Assembly: GCA_028285005.1 (NCBI GenBank)
Contig: JANQQP010000019.1
Coordinates: 62,001 to 126,000, forward strand
DNA length: 64,000 nucleotides
Direction of reading: 5' to 3'
Source of the DNA: Dehalococcoidia bacterium
GTDB taxonomy: Bacteria; Chloroflexota; Dehalococcoidia; Lucifugimonadales; Lucifugimonadaceae
Positions 33,024 to 42,313 of this stretch are shown piece after piece. The notes under the pieces were generated by a model that was given only the letters and a program-made list of their open reading frames with translations, was not told where the DNA came from and ran no database searches. Made by a program: the position numbers and the translations under genes. The stretch's first letter is position 1. Every line of letters begins with the position of its first letter.

Positions 33024-33242
33024 CTACTTGAACCGGTAGGTGATGCGTCCACGAGTGAGGTCATAAGGCGACAGTTCGACCAGCACGCGATCGCCTGGAA
33101 GTATCCGAATGAAGTTCTTTCGAATCTTCCCGGATGCGTGAGCCAGGACTTCGTGCTTGTTCGGCAACTCCACGCGGAAAACCGCGTTGGGGAGCGCCTC
33201 GTCTACAAGGCCTTCGACCTCAATTGCTTCTTTTTTAGCCAT
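33024..33242 (-). CDS. infA: translation initiation factor IF-1
   Basis: A 72-residue OB-fold protein that occupies the A site during initiation. It has [40 protein letters not shown] and [21 protein letters not shown], all typical. A GGAG lies just before the ATG. It is the first gene after the adk-infA gap, which contains a candidate promoter. A methionine aminopeptidase gene (map), often found next to adk, is absent. Confidence 0.96.
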   Translation of the reverse strand: MAKKEAIEVEGLVDEALPNAVFRVELPNKHEVLAHASGKIRKNFIRILPGDRVLVELSPYDLTRGRITYRFK

Positions 33243-33439
33243 CTATCTCCAGATCTCTTGAGCAACTATCTTGCTCGTCGATGGCAGGTCGTGTAGCCGA
33301 GAGAATCTCGGCAAACGCGACAATCCGCCCTGATCCGAGTTCAATTTCCTGTTGGCGAGCTGCTGTTTACAACTCACACGCCGGAAATTCTGAACTTCGA
33401 AACCGGGCGGTGTGTTCTCTGCAACATCGAACGTACTCA

Positions 33440-33468
33440 ATTGTAACTCAAATCCGCACGTATATGAA
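33440..33468 (-). promoter_or_regulatory. Candidate internal promoter before infA
   Basis: Read on the minus strand: TTCATA (-35, at 33463-33468), 17 bases, TACAAT (-10, at 33440-33445). It lies in the 270-base gap between adk and infA, which I read as non-coding. It would give the alpha-operon half its own start site. Confidence 0.45.
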
Positions 33469-33512
33469 GCACGCCTGAAGTCGATACCGGACAGTTCGGT
33501 CAAGTTCAGCGG

Positions 33513-34073
33513 CTAGGAGCTTTCTTGAACGGCCTGGAGAAGCCTTTGAAACACTTCGTCCATTGTGCCGGTGCCGTCGATCTCAGTGACCTTGCCAGCT
33601 GACCTGTAGTAGTCGAGCACGGGAGCCGTTTGCTCCTCATACACGTCCATACGATGGTTAATCGTCTCGGCAGTGTCATCGGAGCGATCCAGTTCGGAAG
33701 CCCGTTTGAGTAGGCGGACAACGAGCTCATCCCGGTCTACGTTGAAGTAGACGGCGCTGTCCAACGGAAGACTCGCGCCGTCCAGAGCCTCATCCAGCGC
33801 CTGGGCCTGAGCGATGGTTCTAGGAAACCCGTCCAGGATCATCCCATCGCCACCTGTCAGTTGAGAACGAATCATGCCGATGATTACATCGTCCGGCACA
33901 AGGTCGCCGCGGTCCATGTACTGCTTCGCCAGGTTGCCAAGCTCTGAGCCGGCGGCGACTTCGGCGCGAAGCATGTCTCCGGTCGCGAGATGCTTGATAT
34001 CGAGGGCTTCGGCGAGCCGCACGCCCTGAGTTCCCTTCCCCGCTCCGGGAGGGCCAAAGATCACGATTCTCAT
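33513..34073 (-). CDS. adk: adenylate kinase (short form)
   Basis: Interconverts ATP, AMP and ADP in the cytosol. The P-loop is FGPPGAGKGTQ and the AMP site includes HLATGDMLRAEVAAGSELG and ILDGFPRTIAQAQALD. At 186 residues it lacks the zinc-binding LID insertion of long bacterial forms, being instead the short-lid type. It starts 11 bases after the secY stop, a conserved arrangement. Confidence 0.94.
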   Translation of the reverse strand: MRIVIFGPPGAGKGTQGVRLAEALDIKHLATGDMLRAEVAAGSELGNLAKQYMDRGDLVPDDVIIGMIRSQLTGGDGMILDGFPRTIAQAQALDEALDGASLPLDSAVYFNVDRDELVVRLLKRASELDRSDDTAETINHRMDVYEEQTAPVLDYYRSAGKVTEIDGTGTMDEVFQRLLQAVQESS

Positions 34074-34084
34074 TGGTTCCGTGC

Positions 34085-35446
34085 TTACCTGATGAAGCCT
34101 TCGTAGTTACGCATGAGCAACTGAGCTTCTAGCTGCCGCATGGTGTCGAGAGCAACACCGACCATGATCAAGAGGCTTGTGCTCTGAACAATGCTGGTCG
34201 CCGCGTCGAGGTTGGTGATCAGCCCCGCGATCCAGGGCATGATGGCGATGAAGCCAAGGAAGATCGCTCCACCCCATGTGATTCGAAGTACGACACGCAT
34301 TAAGTAGTCGCGGGTTGGTTGTCCTGGCCTGATGCCCGGAATGAAACCACCATTCTTCTGCAGGTTCTCAGCCAGGTTTTGCTGAGAGTGCGTCACCAGC
34401 GTGTAGAAGAACGTGAAACCGACAACCATGATGAAGATGGCAATCCAATACGGAGTGCTTGTGACGCCAAGGTTGTTGTTGAACCACTGCGCCGTAAGCG
34501 CCAAAAATCCGTCGGATCGCGGGTCCAGAAAGAAGCTGGTTAGGACTGTCGGCAGCGTTATGAGCGAGAAAGCGAAGATCAGCGGGATCATTCCAGCCGC
34601 GTTCACTCGCAGTGGCAGGTGTGAGGCGCCAGATTGGCGATACATCCTCCCGCCTCTAAACACTGATCTTCCGTATTGCACAGGAACACGGCGTTGCGCT
34701 TCGTTGAAGTACACAATCAGGTAGACGATGATCAATCCCATCGCCAGCAGCATGCCTACCTGGAACTCTTGATCGCGTAATAACCAGATCTGGCCTACAA
34801 CCTGAGGCAAGGTGGACACAATTCCAGCAAAGATAATCAGCGAAATACCGTTGCCGATGCCTTTCTCGGTGACAAGTTCACCGAGCCAGACAAGGAGCAT
34901 CGTGCCGGCAGTCATCGCGGCAAGAATCGACACTGTGTTCAGTATGTTGTCGCTGCCAAAACCGATGCCGGTGATGGCTCCATCGCCGAACGAGCCAGCG
35001 AACAGGTTGATCTGCCCGTAACCCTGCAAAAGCGCCAACGGCACGGTCATGTAGTGCGTGTACCGGTTGATGGTCTTCCTGCCAGCCTCCCCTTCCTGAG
35101 AGATCGCCTTGAGGCTGGGAATGATCGGCGTCAGTATCTGAAGAATGATTGACGCGGTGATATACGGATAGACGCCGAGCGCGGCGATGCTGAGGTTGCG
35201 CAGCGCACCACCGCTGAACAGGTCGAGGATTCCCAGGAAAGGGTTAGCTTCGAAAGCTGCGTCAAGAGCGGCACGGTCAACACCCGGGACAGGAACGTGG
35301 GCGATGAACCGGAAGAGAACCAGGACTCCAAGCGTGAAGAGGATGCGATAGCGGAGGTCTGGGATCCGCATCGCGTCGATCATTGCCTGCAGCAGAGCCG
35401 GCCGTCCCGAACCCTCACTCCGTGGGGCCTGTGCCTGCCTCATCAT
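34085..35446 (-). CDS. secY: preprotein translocase subunit SecY
   Basis: The channel subunit of the Sec translocon in the cytoplasmic membrane. The 453-residue protein shows the ten-helix pattern, with the plug region HVPVPGVDRAALDAAFEANP, the TM2 segment SIAALGVYPYITASIILQ, and the cytosolic loop GGFIPGIRPGQPTRDYLMRV. The N-terminus has two adjacent Met codons. Between rplO and adk is its usual place. Confidence 0.96.
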   Translation of the reverse strand: MMRQAQAPRSEGSGRPALLQAMIDAMRIPDLRYRILFTLGVLVLFRFIAHVPVPGVDRAALDAAFEANPFLGILDLFSGGALRNLSIAALGVYPYITASIILQILTPIIPSLKAISQEGEAGRKTINRYTHYMTVPLALLQGYGQINLFAGSFGDGAITGIGFGSDNILNTVSILAAMTAGTMLLVWLGELVTEKGIGNGISLIIFAGIVSTLPQVVGQIWLLRDQEFQVGMLLAMGLIIVYLIVYFNEAQRRVPVQYGRSVFRGGRMYRQSGASHLPLRVNAAGMIPLIFAFSLITLPTVLTSFFLDPRSDGFLALTAQWFNNNLGVTSTPYWIAIFIMVVGFTFFYTLVTHSQQNLAENLQKNGGFIPGIRPGQPTRDYLMRVVLRITWGGAIFLGFIAIMPWIAGLITNLDAATSIVQSTSLLIMVGVALDTMRQLEAQLLMRNYEGFIR

Positions 35447-35454
35447 GGTTCGGA

Positions 35455-35916
35455 TTAACCGCCTTTCGCAGTCTCAATCACTGTCACGGTGCCGCCTGCC
35501 TTCTCGATCTTTTCCCGTGCAGTCTGACTGAAGGCGTGAGCGGAGACGTTCAGCTTTTTGGTGAACTCTCCGTCTCCGAGAATCTTAATCAGATCCTTCT
35601 TGCGCCGAGCGATTCTGCGATCTAGCAGAACCTCGGGCGTCACATCTGTTCCGGCCTCGAACTGAGACTCTAGCTGGGCCAGGTTAACCGGCAGATACTC
35701 AACCCTGTTACGCGGAGTGAATCCGCGCATGTGAGGAAGTCGCTTGATCAGAGGCAGCTGTCCACCCTCAAACAGGTATGGAGCGCCACCACGAGCGTTC
35801 TGGCCTTTGTTGCCCTTGCCGGAGTAGGTGCCCATGCCGCTGCCGTCACCGCGGCCAACGCGCCGTCGTGCTCGTTTGGAGCCGCGGGTAGGTTTTAGTT
35901 CGTGTAGTCCTGTCAT
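35455..35916 (-). CDS. rplO: 50S ribosomal protein uL15
   Basis: A 153-residue protein with the Gly/Arg-rich N-terminal part (RARRRVGRGDGSGMGTYSGK, NKGQNARGG) that threads into 23S rRNA and a globular C-terminus ending VTVIETAKGG. Length is normal. It is the last ribosomal gene of the spc part before secY. Start ATG 35916 is followed by HELKPTRGSKRARR, standard for the family. Confidence 0.95.
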   Translation of the reverse strand: MTGLHELKPTRGSKRARRRVGRGDGSGMGTYSGKGNKGQNARGGAPYLFEGGQLPLIKRLPHMRGFTPRNRVEYLPVNLAQLESQFEAGTDVTPEVLLDRRIARRKKDLIKILGDGEFTKKLNVSAHAFSQTAREKIEKAGGTVTVIETAKGG

Positions 35917-35954
35917 CTCTCTGCTTTGATTCCGAATCGCCTTCAGCGGCGCGT

Positions 35955-36137
35955 CTATTTCTCGGGCTCGACCTGGACCAGGTGTCCCACTTTTTTCAAC
36001 ATGCCTTCGATGGCTGGAGAGCTTTCCTGAACGACCTGGTGACGGACACGCTTTAGACCAAGCGCCTTAAGTGTCGCTCGCTGCCTTGGCTTCGTGCCAA
36101 TGGAACTTCTGATCTGCGTGATACGAATCTTTGCCAT
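35955..36137 (-). CDS. rpmD: 50S ribosomal protein uL30
   Basis: A 60-residue protein with the family motif RSSIGTKPRQRATLKALGLK followed by VRHQVV. Size is typical. It lies between rpsE and rplO in the usual spc order, with 18 bases after rpsE. Confidence 0.94.
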   Translation of the reverse strand: MAKIRITQIRSSIGTKPRQRATLKALGLKRVRHQVVQESSPAIEGMLKKVGHLVQVEPEK

Positions 36138-36155
36138 GTGTAGTTCGCCAAATAC

Positions 36156-36686
36156 CTAGGACTGAACTGTGACTGCCTTGCGCTTTGCGAGTTCAGACTC
36201 TGGGCTGCGCAGTGTCTTCAGGGCTTCCAATGTCGCCTTAACGACATTGATAGAGTTGCTCGATCCGAAGGACTTCGTCAGCACATCCTTGACGCCTGCC
36301 GCCTCGAGCACAGCGCGCACTCCACCACCAGCGATCACACCTGTTCCTGGCGCTGCGGGTTTGAGCAAGACGGAGGAGCCGCTGAAGCGATAGGTCACTT
36401 CGTGCGGAATCGTCGTGTCCTTGAGCGTCACCGGGATCATCGCCTTGCGGGCGTTGGCTGTGCCCTTGCGAACTGCGTCGGGAACAGCTCCCGCTTTGCC
36501 GAGGGCGATGCCCACATTGCCCGCGCCATCGCCGACAACGACCATGGCGTTGAATGTGAGGTTACGTCCGCCCTTAACCACTTTGGAAACGCGGCGGATC
36601 TTCACAACCTGCTCGACGAACTGCGAGTCTTCCTGGTCGTCTCGACGACCTCGGCCACCTCGCCTGTCCTGTCTCTGGTTAACCAT
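36156..36686 (-). CDS. rpsE: 30S ribosomal protein uS5
   Basis: A 176-residue fidelity-related protein at the mRNA entry channel. The double-stranded RNA-binding domain has RRVSKVVKGGRNLTFNAMVV and GNVGIALGKAGAVPDAVRK; the C-terminal domain has GTGVIAGGGVRAVLEAAGV. A charged N-terminus rich in Arg, Asp and Gly (RRGGRGRRDD region) is slightly longer than in E. coli. Its ATG is immediately after the rplR stop. Confidence 0.95.
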   Translation of the reverse strand: MVNQRQDRRGGRGRRDDQEDSQFVEQVVKIRRVSKVVKGGRNLTFNAMVVVGDGAGNVGIALGKAGAVPDAVRKGTANARKAMIPVTLKDTTIPHEVTYRFSGSSVLLKPAAPGTGVIAGGGVRAVLEAAGVKDVLTKSFGSSNSINVVKATLEALKTLRSPESELAKRKAVTVQS

Positions 36687-37040
36687 TTAGAAGCTCAGTC
36701 CTCCGGACCGTGCGCCGTCTGCAAGCGCCTTCACCCTGCCGTGATATTTGTAGCCCGCCCGATCGAAAACCACCTGCTTGATGCCTGAATCAGCGGCCTT
36801 CTTTGCGATCGCTTCGCCGACGAGGTTTGCGGCAGCCCTCTTGTCCTCGGCGGACCCGGACTCAAGACTCGAAGCAGCTACCAGTGTTTGCCCGGAGATA
36901 TCGTCGATCACCTGAGCGTAGATCTGCTTGTTGGACCTGAAGATCGAGAGGCGCGGCCGGTCAGGCGTGCCTGCAACCTTCTTGCGCACGCGCCTGTGGC
37001 GTATCGACCGCCTTCCTGGCTCGAATCGTCGGCTCGCCAT
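36687..37040 (-). CDS. rplR: 50S ribosomal protein uL18
   Basis: A 117-residue 5S rRNA-binding protein. It shows [20 protein letters not shown]-like basic N-terminus, [20 protein letters not shown] and the ending [20 protein letters not shown] before SGGLSF. Length normal. It abuts rpsE without a gap and begins 4 bases after rplF. Confidence 0.95.
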   Translation of the reverse strand: MASRRFEPGRRSIRHRRVRKKVAGTPDRPRLSIFRSNKQIYAQVIDDISGQTLVAASSLESGSAEDKRAAANLVGEAIAKKAADSGIKQVVFDRAGYKYHGRVKALADGARSGGLSF

Positions 37041-37044
37041 CTAA

Positions 37045-37593
37045 CTAGACTCCCTTGCCGCCAGCGGCCTTACCAGCCTTGCGCCGGACGACTTCATTCT
37101 CGTAAATGATGCCCTTGCCTGAGTAGGCGTTCGGCTTTCTGATCTTCCTGATTCGGGCTGCCTGTTCACCGACAAGCTCTTTGTCAGGGCCACTGACTAC
37201 AACAAACGCCTGCCCATCAGCCTTGAGGGAGTTAGAGCCAAGCGGCTCTACAGGCACAGAGTGAGAGAAGCCGAGACTCATCTCGATGCCCTTGCCTCTC
37301 TGCTGAACCCTGTAGCCAGTGCCGATGAGTTGGAGTCGCTTTTCGAACCCGTCGCTCACGCCGACAACCATGTTGTTGACGAGGCTTCGGGTCAAGCCGT
37401 GCAGTGCGCGGCTTTCCGGCTCGTCGTCCTGCCGCGTGACGTTGATCACTCCATCATCCAGCTTGAGAGTGACTCGCGATGAAACGGTTCGGCTAAGCTC
37501 GCCGAGCTTGCCTTTGACCGAAACAGCACCGTCGTCGATTTTCACTTCGACGCCGGACGGAACGTTTATCGGTGTATATCCAATACGTGACAT
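37045..37593 (-). CDS. rplF: 50S ribosomal protein uL6
   Basis: A 182-residue protein of two repeated domains near the sarcin-ricin loop. Signatures are INVPSGVEVKIDDGAVSVKG and, in the C-terminal repeat, the GPDKELVGEQAARIRKIRKP and NAYSGKGIIY stretches. Complete and of typical length. It starts 9 bases after the rpsH stop. Confidence 0.96.
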   Translation of the reverse strand: MSRIGYTPINVPSGVEVKIDDGAVSVKGKLGELSRTVSSRVTLKLDDGVINVTRQDDEPESRALHGLTRSLVNNMVVGVSDGFEKRLQLIGTGYRVQQRGKGIEMSLGFSHSVPVEPLGSNSLKADGQAFVVVSGPDKELVGEQAARIRKIRKPNAYSGKGIIYENEVVRRKAGKAAGGKGV

Positions 37594-37602
37594 TGTTCTT
37601 CT

Positions 37603-38007
37603 CTACCAGACGTAGAACAGCAACTCGCCGCCAACACCTGTCCTGCGGGCCTCACGTCCCGTCATCACGCCGTTTGGCGTGGACATGAATGAAACTCCGA
37701 GTCCGCCGAAGTAGCGCGGAATCTCGTTCTTGCCGACATATACACGAAGCCCCGGAGTGCTAACTCTCTTCAGGCCCTGGATAACAGGCTCGCTGTCTTC
37801 GTAGTAATTCAGATCCACGCGAAATGATTCCGGCTTCTTAGGAGTCTTCTCGACCTTCTCGAAGCCCTTGATGAATCCTTCACCCTGCATCAGTTTCAAC
37901 AGCTCGCCGCGCATCCGAGACGCGGGCACGTCGACAGATTCGTGACGCACCTGAACGGCGTTGCGAATTCGAGTCAACATATCCGAGATTGGGTCAGTAA
38001 CTGGCAA
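37603..38007 (-). CDS. rpsH: 30S ribosomal protein uS8
   Basis: A 134-residue primary binder of 16S rRNA helix 21. It has DPISDMLTRIRNAVQVRHES near the start and STPNGVMTGREARRTGVGGE in the C-terminal RNA-binding motif. In E. coli S8 represses the spc operon through an mRNA site near rplE; no clear copy of that site was found here. It starts 22 bases after rpsN. Confidence 0.96.
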   Translation of the reverse strand: MPVTDPISDMLTRIRNAVQVRHESVDVPASRMRGELLKLMQGEGFIKGFEKVEKTPKKPESFRVDLNYYEDSEPVIQGLKRVSTPGLRVYVGKNEIPRYFGGLGVSFMSTPNGVMTGREARRTGVGGELLFYVW

Positions 38008-38029
38008 AACGTTCTCCGAAAATGGCGAC

Positions 38030-38335
38030 CTAGTGGTTGCCTTTTCTAACTCCTGGCAACTGGCCTTTCAGAGCCAGGTCTCTGACGGCGATTCTCGAAA
38101 GCCCGAAAAACCGCAGGTAGCCGCGCGGGCGACCGGTGATTTCACAGCGGTTACGGACCCGTATCGGACTTGAATTCAGGGGCAGCAGCGCCAACTGCTG
38201 TCGCGCCTGCATCCGCTCTTCAACAGGCCGACCCAGATCTTCGGCAATGGCCTTCAGTTCCGTGCGTTGCGCAGCGTACTTCGCGACCATTCGCTTGCGT
38301 CGCTCGTTTTTCTCAACTGCCGATTTCTTAGCCAT
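38030..38335 (-). CDS. rpsN: 30S ribosomal protein uS14 (zinc-free long form)
   Basis: A 101-residue protein of the long type lacking the CxxC zinc pairs: only one Cys occurs, in NRCEITGRPRGYLRFFGLSR. It starts MAKKSAVEKNERRKRMVAKY. This contrasts with the zinc-bearing bL36 in the same operon. It lies in the usual place between rplE and rpsH. Confidence 0.94.
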   Translation of the reverse strand: MAKKSAVEKNERRKRMVAKYAAQRTELKAIAEDLGRPVEERMQARQQLALLPLNSSPIRVRNRCEITGRPRGYLRFFGLSRIAVRDLALKGQLPGVRKGNH

Positions 38336-38342
38336 CTATAAC

Positions 38343-39143
38343 CTAAACTCCAACCAACCGAGGGTCATCGACTCTCACAAATGGAACGCCGAGCAACTCA
38401 AGAAGCCGACGACCCTCTTCGTCGGTGCGAGCCGACGTCACAAGTATTATCTGCAGGCCACGAAGCCTGTCGATCTGATTGTAGTCAATCTCAGGAAACA
38501 CAGCCTGGTCTGTCAGACCCATCGTGTAGTTCCCGCGGCCATCAAACGACTGCCGTGGCACACCCCTGAAGTCTCGAACTCGTGGCAGCGCGATGTTGAC
38601 CAGCCGGTCGAAAAAGTCCCACATGCGGGTTCCGCGCAGCGTGACGGACGCTCCAATGGTCTGGCCTTCTCGCAGCTTGAACGCAGCGATCGACTTCCGG
38701 GCCTTGTTTTCACGAGCTTTCTGGCCGGTGATGATCGAGAGGTCTCCGAGGGCGGCGCCGAGCGCATTGGATGAGGTCAATGCCTCACCAAGTCCGATGT
38801 TCACGACGACCTTTGTGAGCCTGGGCGCCCGCATCGTGTTGTCGTAGCCAAATTCGCGCATGAGGACCGGATGTACCTCTGTCCTGTAGCTATCCAACAG
38901 CCGAGGCGTTGCACCGTTGCCGTTGGACGACTCAGGTTTGGCGTCCGAAGCAGCCTTCGCTGGGGCCTTGGACGCGGATTTCGCCGGAGCTTTCTTGGCG
39001 CGCGTGCTCTTCGCCCGGGGCTTGCGAGCCGGCTTTTTGGCCTCGGGCTTCGCTTCCTCGGTCGAGTCCGTCTGTTCAGCCGCCTCAGCTTCGGGGCTGT
39101 CAGATTCTTCGTTTTTCACTTCTTCTTCAGGAGCGTTTGCCAC
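38343..39143 (-). CDS. rplE: 50S ribosomal protein uL5 with N-terminal charged extension
   Basis: A 5S rRNA- and tRNA-contacting protein. The core starts about residue 79 ([20 protein letters not shown]) and has [16 protein letters not shown] and [20 protein letters not shown]. About 80 extra residues precede it: first acidic (Glu/Asp/Ala), then Lys/Ala/Pro-rich with repeated APAK/KA words. No internal ATG lies in the extension, so the longer form is required unless a rarer start is used. Total 266 versus about 180 normally. It overlaps the rplX end by 17 bases. Confidence 0.93.
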   Translation of the reverse strand: MANAPEEEVKNEESDSPEAEAAEQTDSTEEAKPEAKKPARKPRAKSTRAKKAPAKSASKAPAKAASDAKPESSNGNGATPRLLDSYRTEVHPVLMREFGYDNTMRAPRLTKVVVNIGLGEALTSSNALGAALGDLSIITGQKARENKARKSIAAFKLREGQTIGASVTLRGTRMWDFFDRLVNIALPRVRDFRGVPRQSFDGRGNYTMGLTDQAVFPEIDYNQIDRLRGLQIILVTSARTDEEGRRLLELLGVPFVRVDDPRLVGV

Positions 39144-39438
39144 GCTTGACCACCCGGACTTTGCGTCCGTCCTCCAGGAACTTGAACTGAGCTCGACCGG
39201 CCAGTTGAGTGTCGCTATCGACGAGCATCAACTTGGAGAGGGCTATCGCCGATTCACCATGAATGATGCCTGTCTGAGTAACACCCTGCTGCTGCTTAAC
39301 ATGGCGAGTTGCCACGTTCACGCCTTCGACGACGGCAATGCCCTTCTTAGGCTCGACTCTAATCACCTCGCCACGCACTCCGCGGTCTTTGCCAGATATA
39401 ACGAGAACCGTGTCGCCCTTCTTGATGCGCTGCGCCAT
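39127..39438 (-). CDS. rplX: 50S ribosomal protein uL24
   Basis: A 103-residue early-assembly protein with the KOW motif [20 protein letters not shown] and [20 protein letters not shown]. Length standard. Its last 17 bases overlap the start of rplE in another frame, which is confirmed by both proteins being recognisable. Confidence 0.95.
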   Translation of the reverse strand: MAQRIKKGDTVLVISGKDRGVRGEVIRVEPKKGIAVVEGVNVATRHVKQQQGVTQTGIIHGESAIALSKLMLVDSDTQLAGRAQFKFLEDGRKVRVVKRGKRS

Positions 39439-39440
39439 GG

Positions 39441-39809
39441 CTAGAGCACCTCCGGGGCCAGCGAGATGATCCGCATGAACTCTCGGTCACGCAACTCACG
39501 CGCAACGGGTCCGAAGATCCGAGTCCCGCGCGGGTTGTTGTCATCGCCCAGCACGACGCAGGCGTTGTCATCAAACCTGATGTACGACCCGTCACGCCGC
39601 CTGATCTCTTTGGCGGTGCGAACGATTACTGCCTTGACCACCTGGTGCATCCGTACCGTGCCGCCCGGCAGCGCGTCTTTAACGGAGCAGGTGATCACAT
39701 CGCCCAGCGACGCCGACTTGCGCGAGCCTCCGCCCACGATGTTGATGCAGAGCACCTCTCGTGCGCCGGAGTTGTCCGCCACTTTTAGTCTCGACTCTCG
39801 TTGAATCAT
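39441..39809 (-). CDS. rplN: 50S ribosomal protein uL14
   Basis: A 122-residue protein, highly conserved: [29 protein letters not shown]-like [20 protein letters not shown] and [20 protein letters not shown]. It contacts the inter-subunit bridge and bL19. It abuts rplX with 2 bases between. Confidence 0.97.
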   Translation of the reverse strand: MIQRESRLKVADNSGAREVLCINIVGGGSRKSASLGDVITCSVKDALPGGTVRMHQVVKAVIVRTAKEIRRRDGSYIRFDDNACVVLGDDNNPRGTRIFGPVARELRDREFMRIISLAPEVL

Positions 39810-39823
39810 CTCGGAGTACGGCT

Positions 39824-40159
39824 CTACGCCTGGTCCTCGTCACTCTCGGTGTTCTCGCCAAGCGTCTCGCCGGGCATTCGATCGATCTCTTCAGGCTGAA
39901 TCTCGGCGACGTCGACCTTCTCGACGATCTCGACGAGTCTCCACCTCTTGGTCTTTGAGACAGGCCTTGACTCCTCTAACAACACGCGGTCGCCGATCGA
40001 AGCCGAGTTAGACGGATCGTGCGCGACCAGCCGAGTCAGTCGGCGTCGGTTCTTCTTGTACAGCCTGTGCCGCTGCAACCAGGAGACTCCGACGACGATC
40101 GTCTGGTCATTCTTGTCACTCAGCACTGTGCCGAGCTGTCTTCTTCGAGTGCCTGCCAA
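39824..40159 (-). CDS. rpsQ: 30S ribosomal protein uS17 with acidic C-terminal extension
   Basis: The OB-fold core includes [20 protein letters not shown], the [18 protein letters not shown] region and [20 protein letters not shown]. The C-terminus extends about 25 residues past the usual end with acidic sequence ([18 protein letters not shown], then Glu/Asp). Total 111 against about 85 normally. It starts 22 bases after the rpmC stop. Confidence 0.94.
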   Translation of the reverse strand: MAGTRRRQLGTVLSDKNDQTIVVGVSWLQRHRLYKKNRRRLTRLVAHDPSNSASIGDRVLLEESRPVSKTKRWRLVEIVEKVDVAEIQPEEIDRMPGETLGENTESDEDQA

Positions 40160-40181
40160 CTAGCTCACCTGTCTCTTTGAT

Positions 40182-40394
40182 CTATTCATCGCTGTTCATC
40201 TCGGCCACGATCTCACGTTCTCGTAGAACCGTGTGTATGCGAGCGATGGCTTTCCGCGTTTTGCGGATCTCAGTGAAATCTGAAAGCTGCATGGTGGCGC
40301 TTCTGAAACGCAGGTTCATAAGCGCGCGCTCCTGGTTCAGCAGCTCCTTCTGCAGTTCATCGTTCTTAAGTTCTCGTACTTCGCTAATCTGCAT
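40182..40394 (-). CDS. rpmC: 50S ribosomal protein uL29
   Basis: A 70-residue two-helix protein at the exit tunnel. MQISEVRELKNDELQKELLN and RSATMQLSDFTEIRKTRKAI, then ARIHTVLRERE, are typical. It is next to rplP, the usual order. Confidence 0.94.
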   Translation of the reverse strand: MQISEVRELKNDELQKELLNQERALMNLRFRSATMQLSDFTEIRKTRKAIARIHTVLREREIVAEMNSDE

Positions 40395-40400
40395 TTTGGA

Positions 40401-40817
40401 TCACAGTGAGTCCTGGCGGCTCACGATGGTTGTGGGAACGGAGAGCTTACGAGCCGCCCGCCTCAGGGCTTCGCGCGCCACATCTTCAGGCACGTCGGCC
40501 ATCTCATACATCATGCGACCGCGTCTTACGACCGCTACCCAGTGGTCGACGGCGCCCTTCCCTCCGCCCATGCGCGTTTCAGCAGGCCGTGCGGATACAG
40601 GCTTGTCCGGGAAGACTCTGATCCAGATCTTGCCGCCTCGCTTCACATAACCTGTGGCGGCTCGACGTGCAGCCTCAATCTGCCGTGCAGTCACCCAGCC
40701 CGGTCCAACAGCCTTGAGCCCGTAGTCACCAAACGCGAGGGTTGATCCCACGGTGCGAGCTCCGCCCATGCGGCCTCGGTGTTGCTTCCTGAATTTCGTT
40801 CTGCGCGGCTGAAGCAT
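40401..40817 (-). CDS. rplP: 50S ribosomal protein uL16
   Basis: A 138-residue protein near the peptidyl-transferase centre and A-site tRNA. It has [40 protein letters not shown], and the [20 protein letters not shown] and [15 protein letters not shown] region. The ATG overlaps the rpsC stop in TAATG. Confidence 0.96.
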   Translation of the reverse strand: MLQPRRTKFRKQHRGRMGGARTVGSTLAFGDYGLKAVGPGWVTARQIEAARRAATGYVKRGGKIWIRVFPDKPVSARPAETRMGGGKGAVDHWVAVVRRGRMMYEMADVPEDVAREALRRAARKLSVPTTIVSRQDSL

Positions 40818-41674
40818 TACTTACTCTCCGTCGGCGCGCTGTCAGACGAGCCAGCTGCACCGGACCGACCTGCACCACTTCCGGAACCGCCTCGGGCTCG
40901 TCCGCCTCTCGAACCGCCGCGACCACCTCGACCGCGTCGCGAGCCGCTGTCGCCACCATCGCCGTCGCCGCTGCGCTGTCCTTCAGGAGCAGTGCCGAGC
41001 GAAAGCCTGGCCATGGAGCGGGCTCGAAGGTTCTCGGCCGATGGAACTACGTCTCCTCGGTATATCCAGACCTTCACGCCTACGGTGCCATAGGTTGTCC
41101 GGGCTTCGGAGACTGCGTAGTCGATCTCGGCCCGCAGTGTGTGGAGCGGCACCTGGCCGTCCATCTGTTTGTCGGTCCTCGCGATATCGGCGCCACCGAG
41201 GCGTCCCGAGACGACGACCTTGATGCCCTTCGCTCCTGACTGCATGGTGCGCTGCATTGCGAGACGCACGGCTCGGCGATAAGCGACCCGGCGCTCGATC
41301 TGCTCTGCAATACTCCGGCCGACAAGAGCGGCATCCATTTCGGGCTGCCGTACTTCCTGAATATTCAGGCGAGCCCGCTTCTCAGTCATCTTCTCGAGTT
41401 CTGCTCGAAGCTCGTCCACACGCTGACCGCCACGTCCGATAATGATTCCAGGGCGGGCGGTGTTGATCGTGACGACGAGGTCCTGCGGGCCGCGCTCGAT
41501 CTCGATCTTGGAGATCGCGCCGCTTTCGCCAAACTGGTCAATGATCAGTTTTCGAATGGAATGGTCTTCGGCTGTGAGCCTTCGGTACTCACCTCCGCGA
41601 TGAGCAAACCAGTGCGCCTGCCAATCCATGACGCCGCCGAGACGGAATCCTATTGGGTGTGTCTTCTGTCCCAT
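40817..41674 (-). CDS. rpsC: 30S ribosomal protein uS3 with Gly/Arg/Ser-rich tail
   Basis: A 285-residue mRNA-entry protein. The start is ATG 41674 ([14 protein letters not shown]), overlapping the rplV stop in TAATG. The KH domain has [20 protein letters not shown] and the C-terminal domain [18 protein letters not shown]. After residue 230 a tail of about 55 residues consists almost only of Gly, Arg, Ser, Asp and Ala, with several RGG/RGGR motifs (for example [20 protein letters not shown]). RGG tails bind RNA in other proteins; its role here is unknown. Confidence 0.94.
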   Translation of the reverse strand: MGQKTHPIGFRLGGVMDWQAHWFAHRGGEYRRLTAEDHSIRKLIIDQFGESGAISKIEIERGPQDLVVTINTARPGIIIGRGGQRVDELRAELEKMTEKRARLNIQEVRQPEMDAALVGRSIAEQIERRVAYRRAVRLAMQRTMQSGAKGIKVVVSGRLGGADIARTDKQMDGQVPLHTLRAEIDYAVSEARTTYGTVGVKVWIYRGDVVPSAENLRARSMARLSLGTAPEGQRSGDGDGGDSGSRRGRGGRGGSRGGRARGGSGSGAGRSGAAGSSDSAPTESK

Positions 41675-42012
41675 TAGTTGTCCCTCGCCTCTTGGACTTC
41701 TACCGTCAGATGGCACATCGGGTGGTTCCTGGAACCCGCTCGTCCACGTGCCCTGGGAATATAGCGCTTCAGGACCGGGCCCTGATCGGCCGTGATCCGG
41801 ACGATCTTGAGATCAGCCCTGTTCAGATAGTCGTTGTTTTCAGCATTCGCCGCGGCAGACCGCACCGTCTTGAGGACGACGTTCGCCGCCGGACTCGTCA
41901 TGTACGCGAGACGGTTCTCCGCCTCAGCAACCGATGCTCCACGCACCTGGTCGATGACTAGCCTCATCTTCTGTGGGGAGATCCCTATGTTCTTTGATCG
42001 TGCGACTGTCAT
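41674..42012 (-). CDS. rplV: 50S ribosomal protein uL22
   Basis: A 112-residue protein whose beta hairpin lines the exit tunnel. It has ISPQKMRLVIDQVRGASVAE, LKTVRSAAANAENNDYLNRA and the hairpin region KRYIPRARGRAGSRNHPMCH. Normal length. It lies between rpsS and rpsC. Confidence 0.95.
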   Translation of the reverse strand: MTVARSKNIGISPQKMRLVIDQVRGASVAEAENRLAYMTSPAANVVLKTVRSAAANAENNDYLNRADLKIVRITADQGPVLKRYIPRARGRAGSRNHPMCHLTVEVQEARDN

Positions 42013-42019
42013 CTGTGTA

Positions 42020-42298
42020 TTACCGAACTGCGCTAGACCTGTCTGAGCGATGGCCTCGGAACATTCGTGTGGCTGCGAACTCGCCTAGCCTGTGGCCAAC
42101 CATGTTCTCGGTTATCAGAACCGGAACGTGCTGCTTACCGTTGTGAACGCCGATCGTCAGGTTCACCATCTCGGGCATGATCATGGATGACCTTGACCAT
42201 GTCTGGATCACTTGCCTACCACCAGAATTCTGAGCGGCAAGCACCTTCTTCATCAGTTTCGGGTGGACCCAGGGGCCCTTTTTGATCGACCTGCTCAT
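42020..42298 (-). CDS. rpsS: 30S ribosomal protein uS19
   Basis: A 92-residue head protein. [40 protein letters not shown] and [20 protein letters not shown] are standard. It lies 15 bases after rplB. Confidence 0.96.
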   Translation of the reverse strand: MSRSIKKGPWVHPKLMKKVLAAQNSGGRQVIQTWSRSSMIMPEMVNLTIGVHNGKQHVPVLITENMVGHRLGEFAATRMFRGHRSDRSSAVR

Positions 42299-42313
42299 AT
42301 CTTTCTCGTTTAC

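Noticed and set aside
33243-33503. 86-codon open frame between adk and infA
   Set aside because: Composition unlike the neighbours, no family, and the region contains promoter-like elements; read as non-coding.
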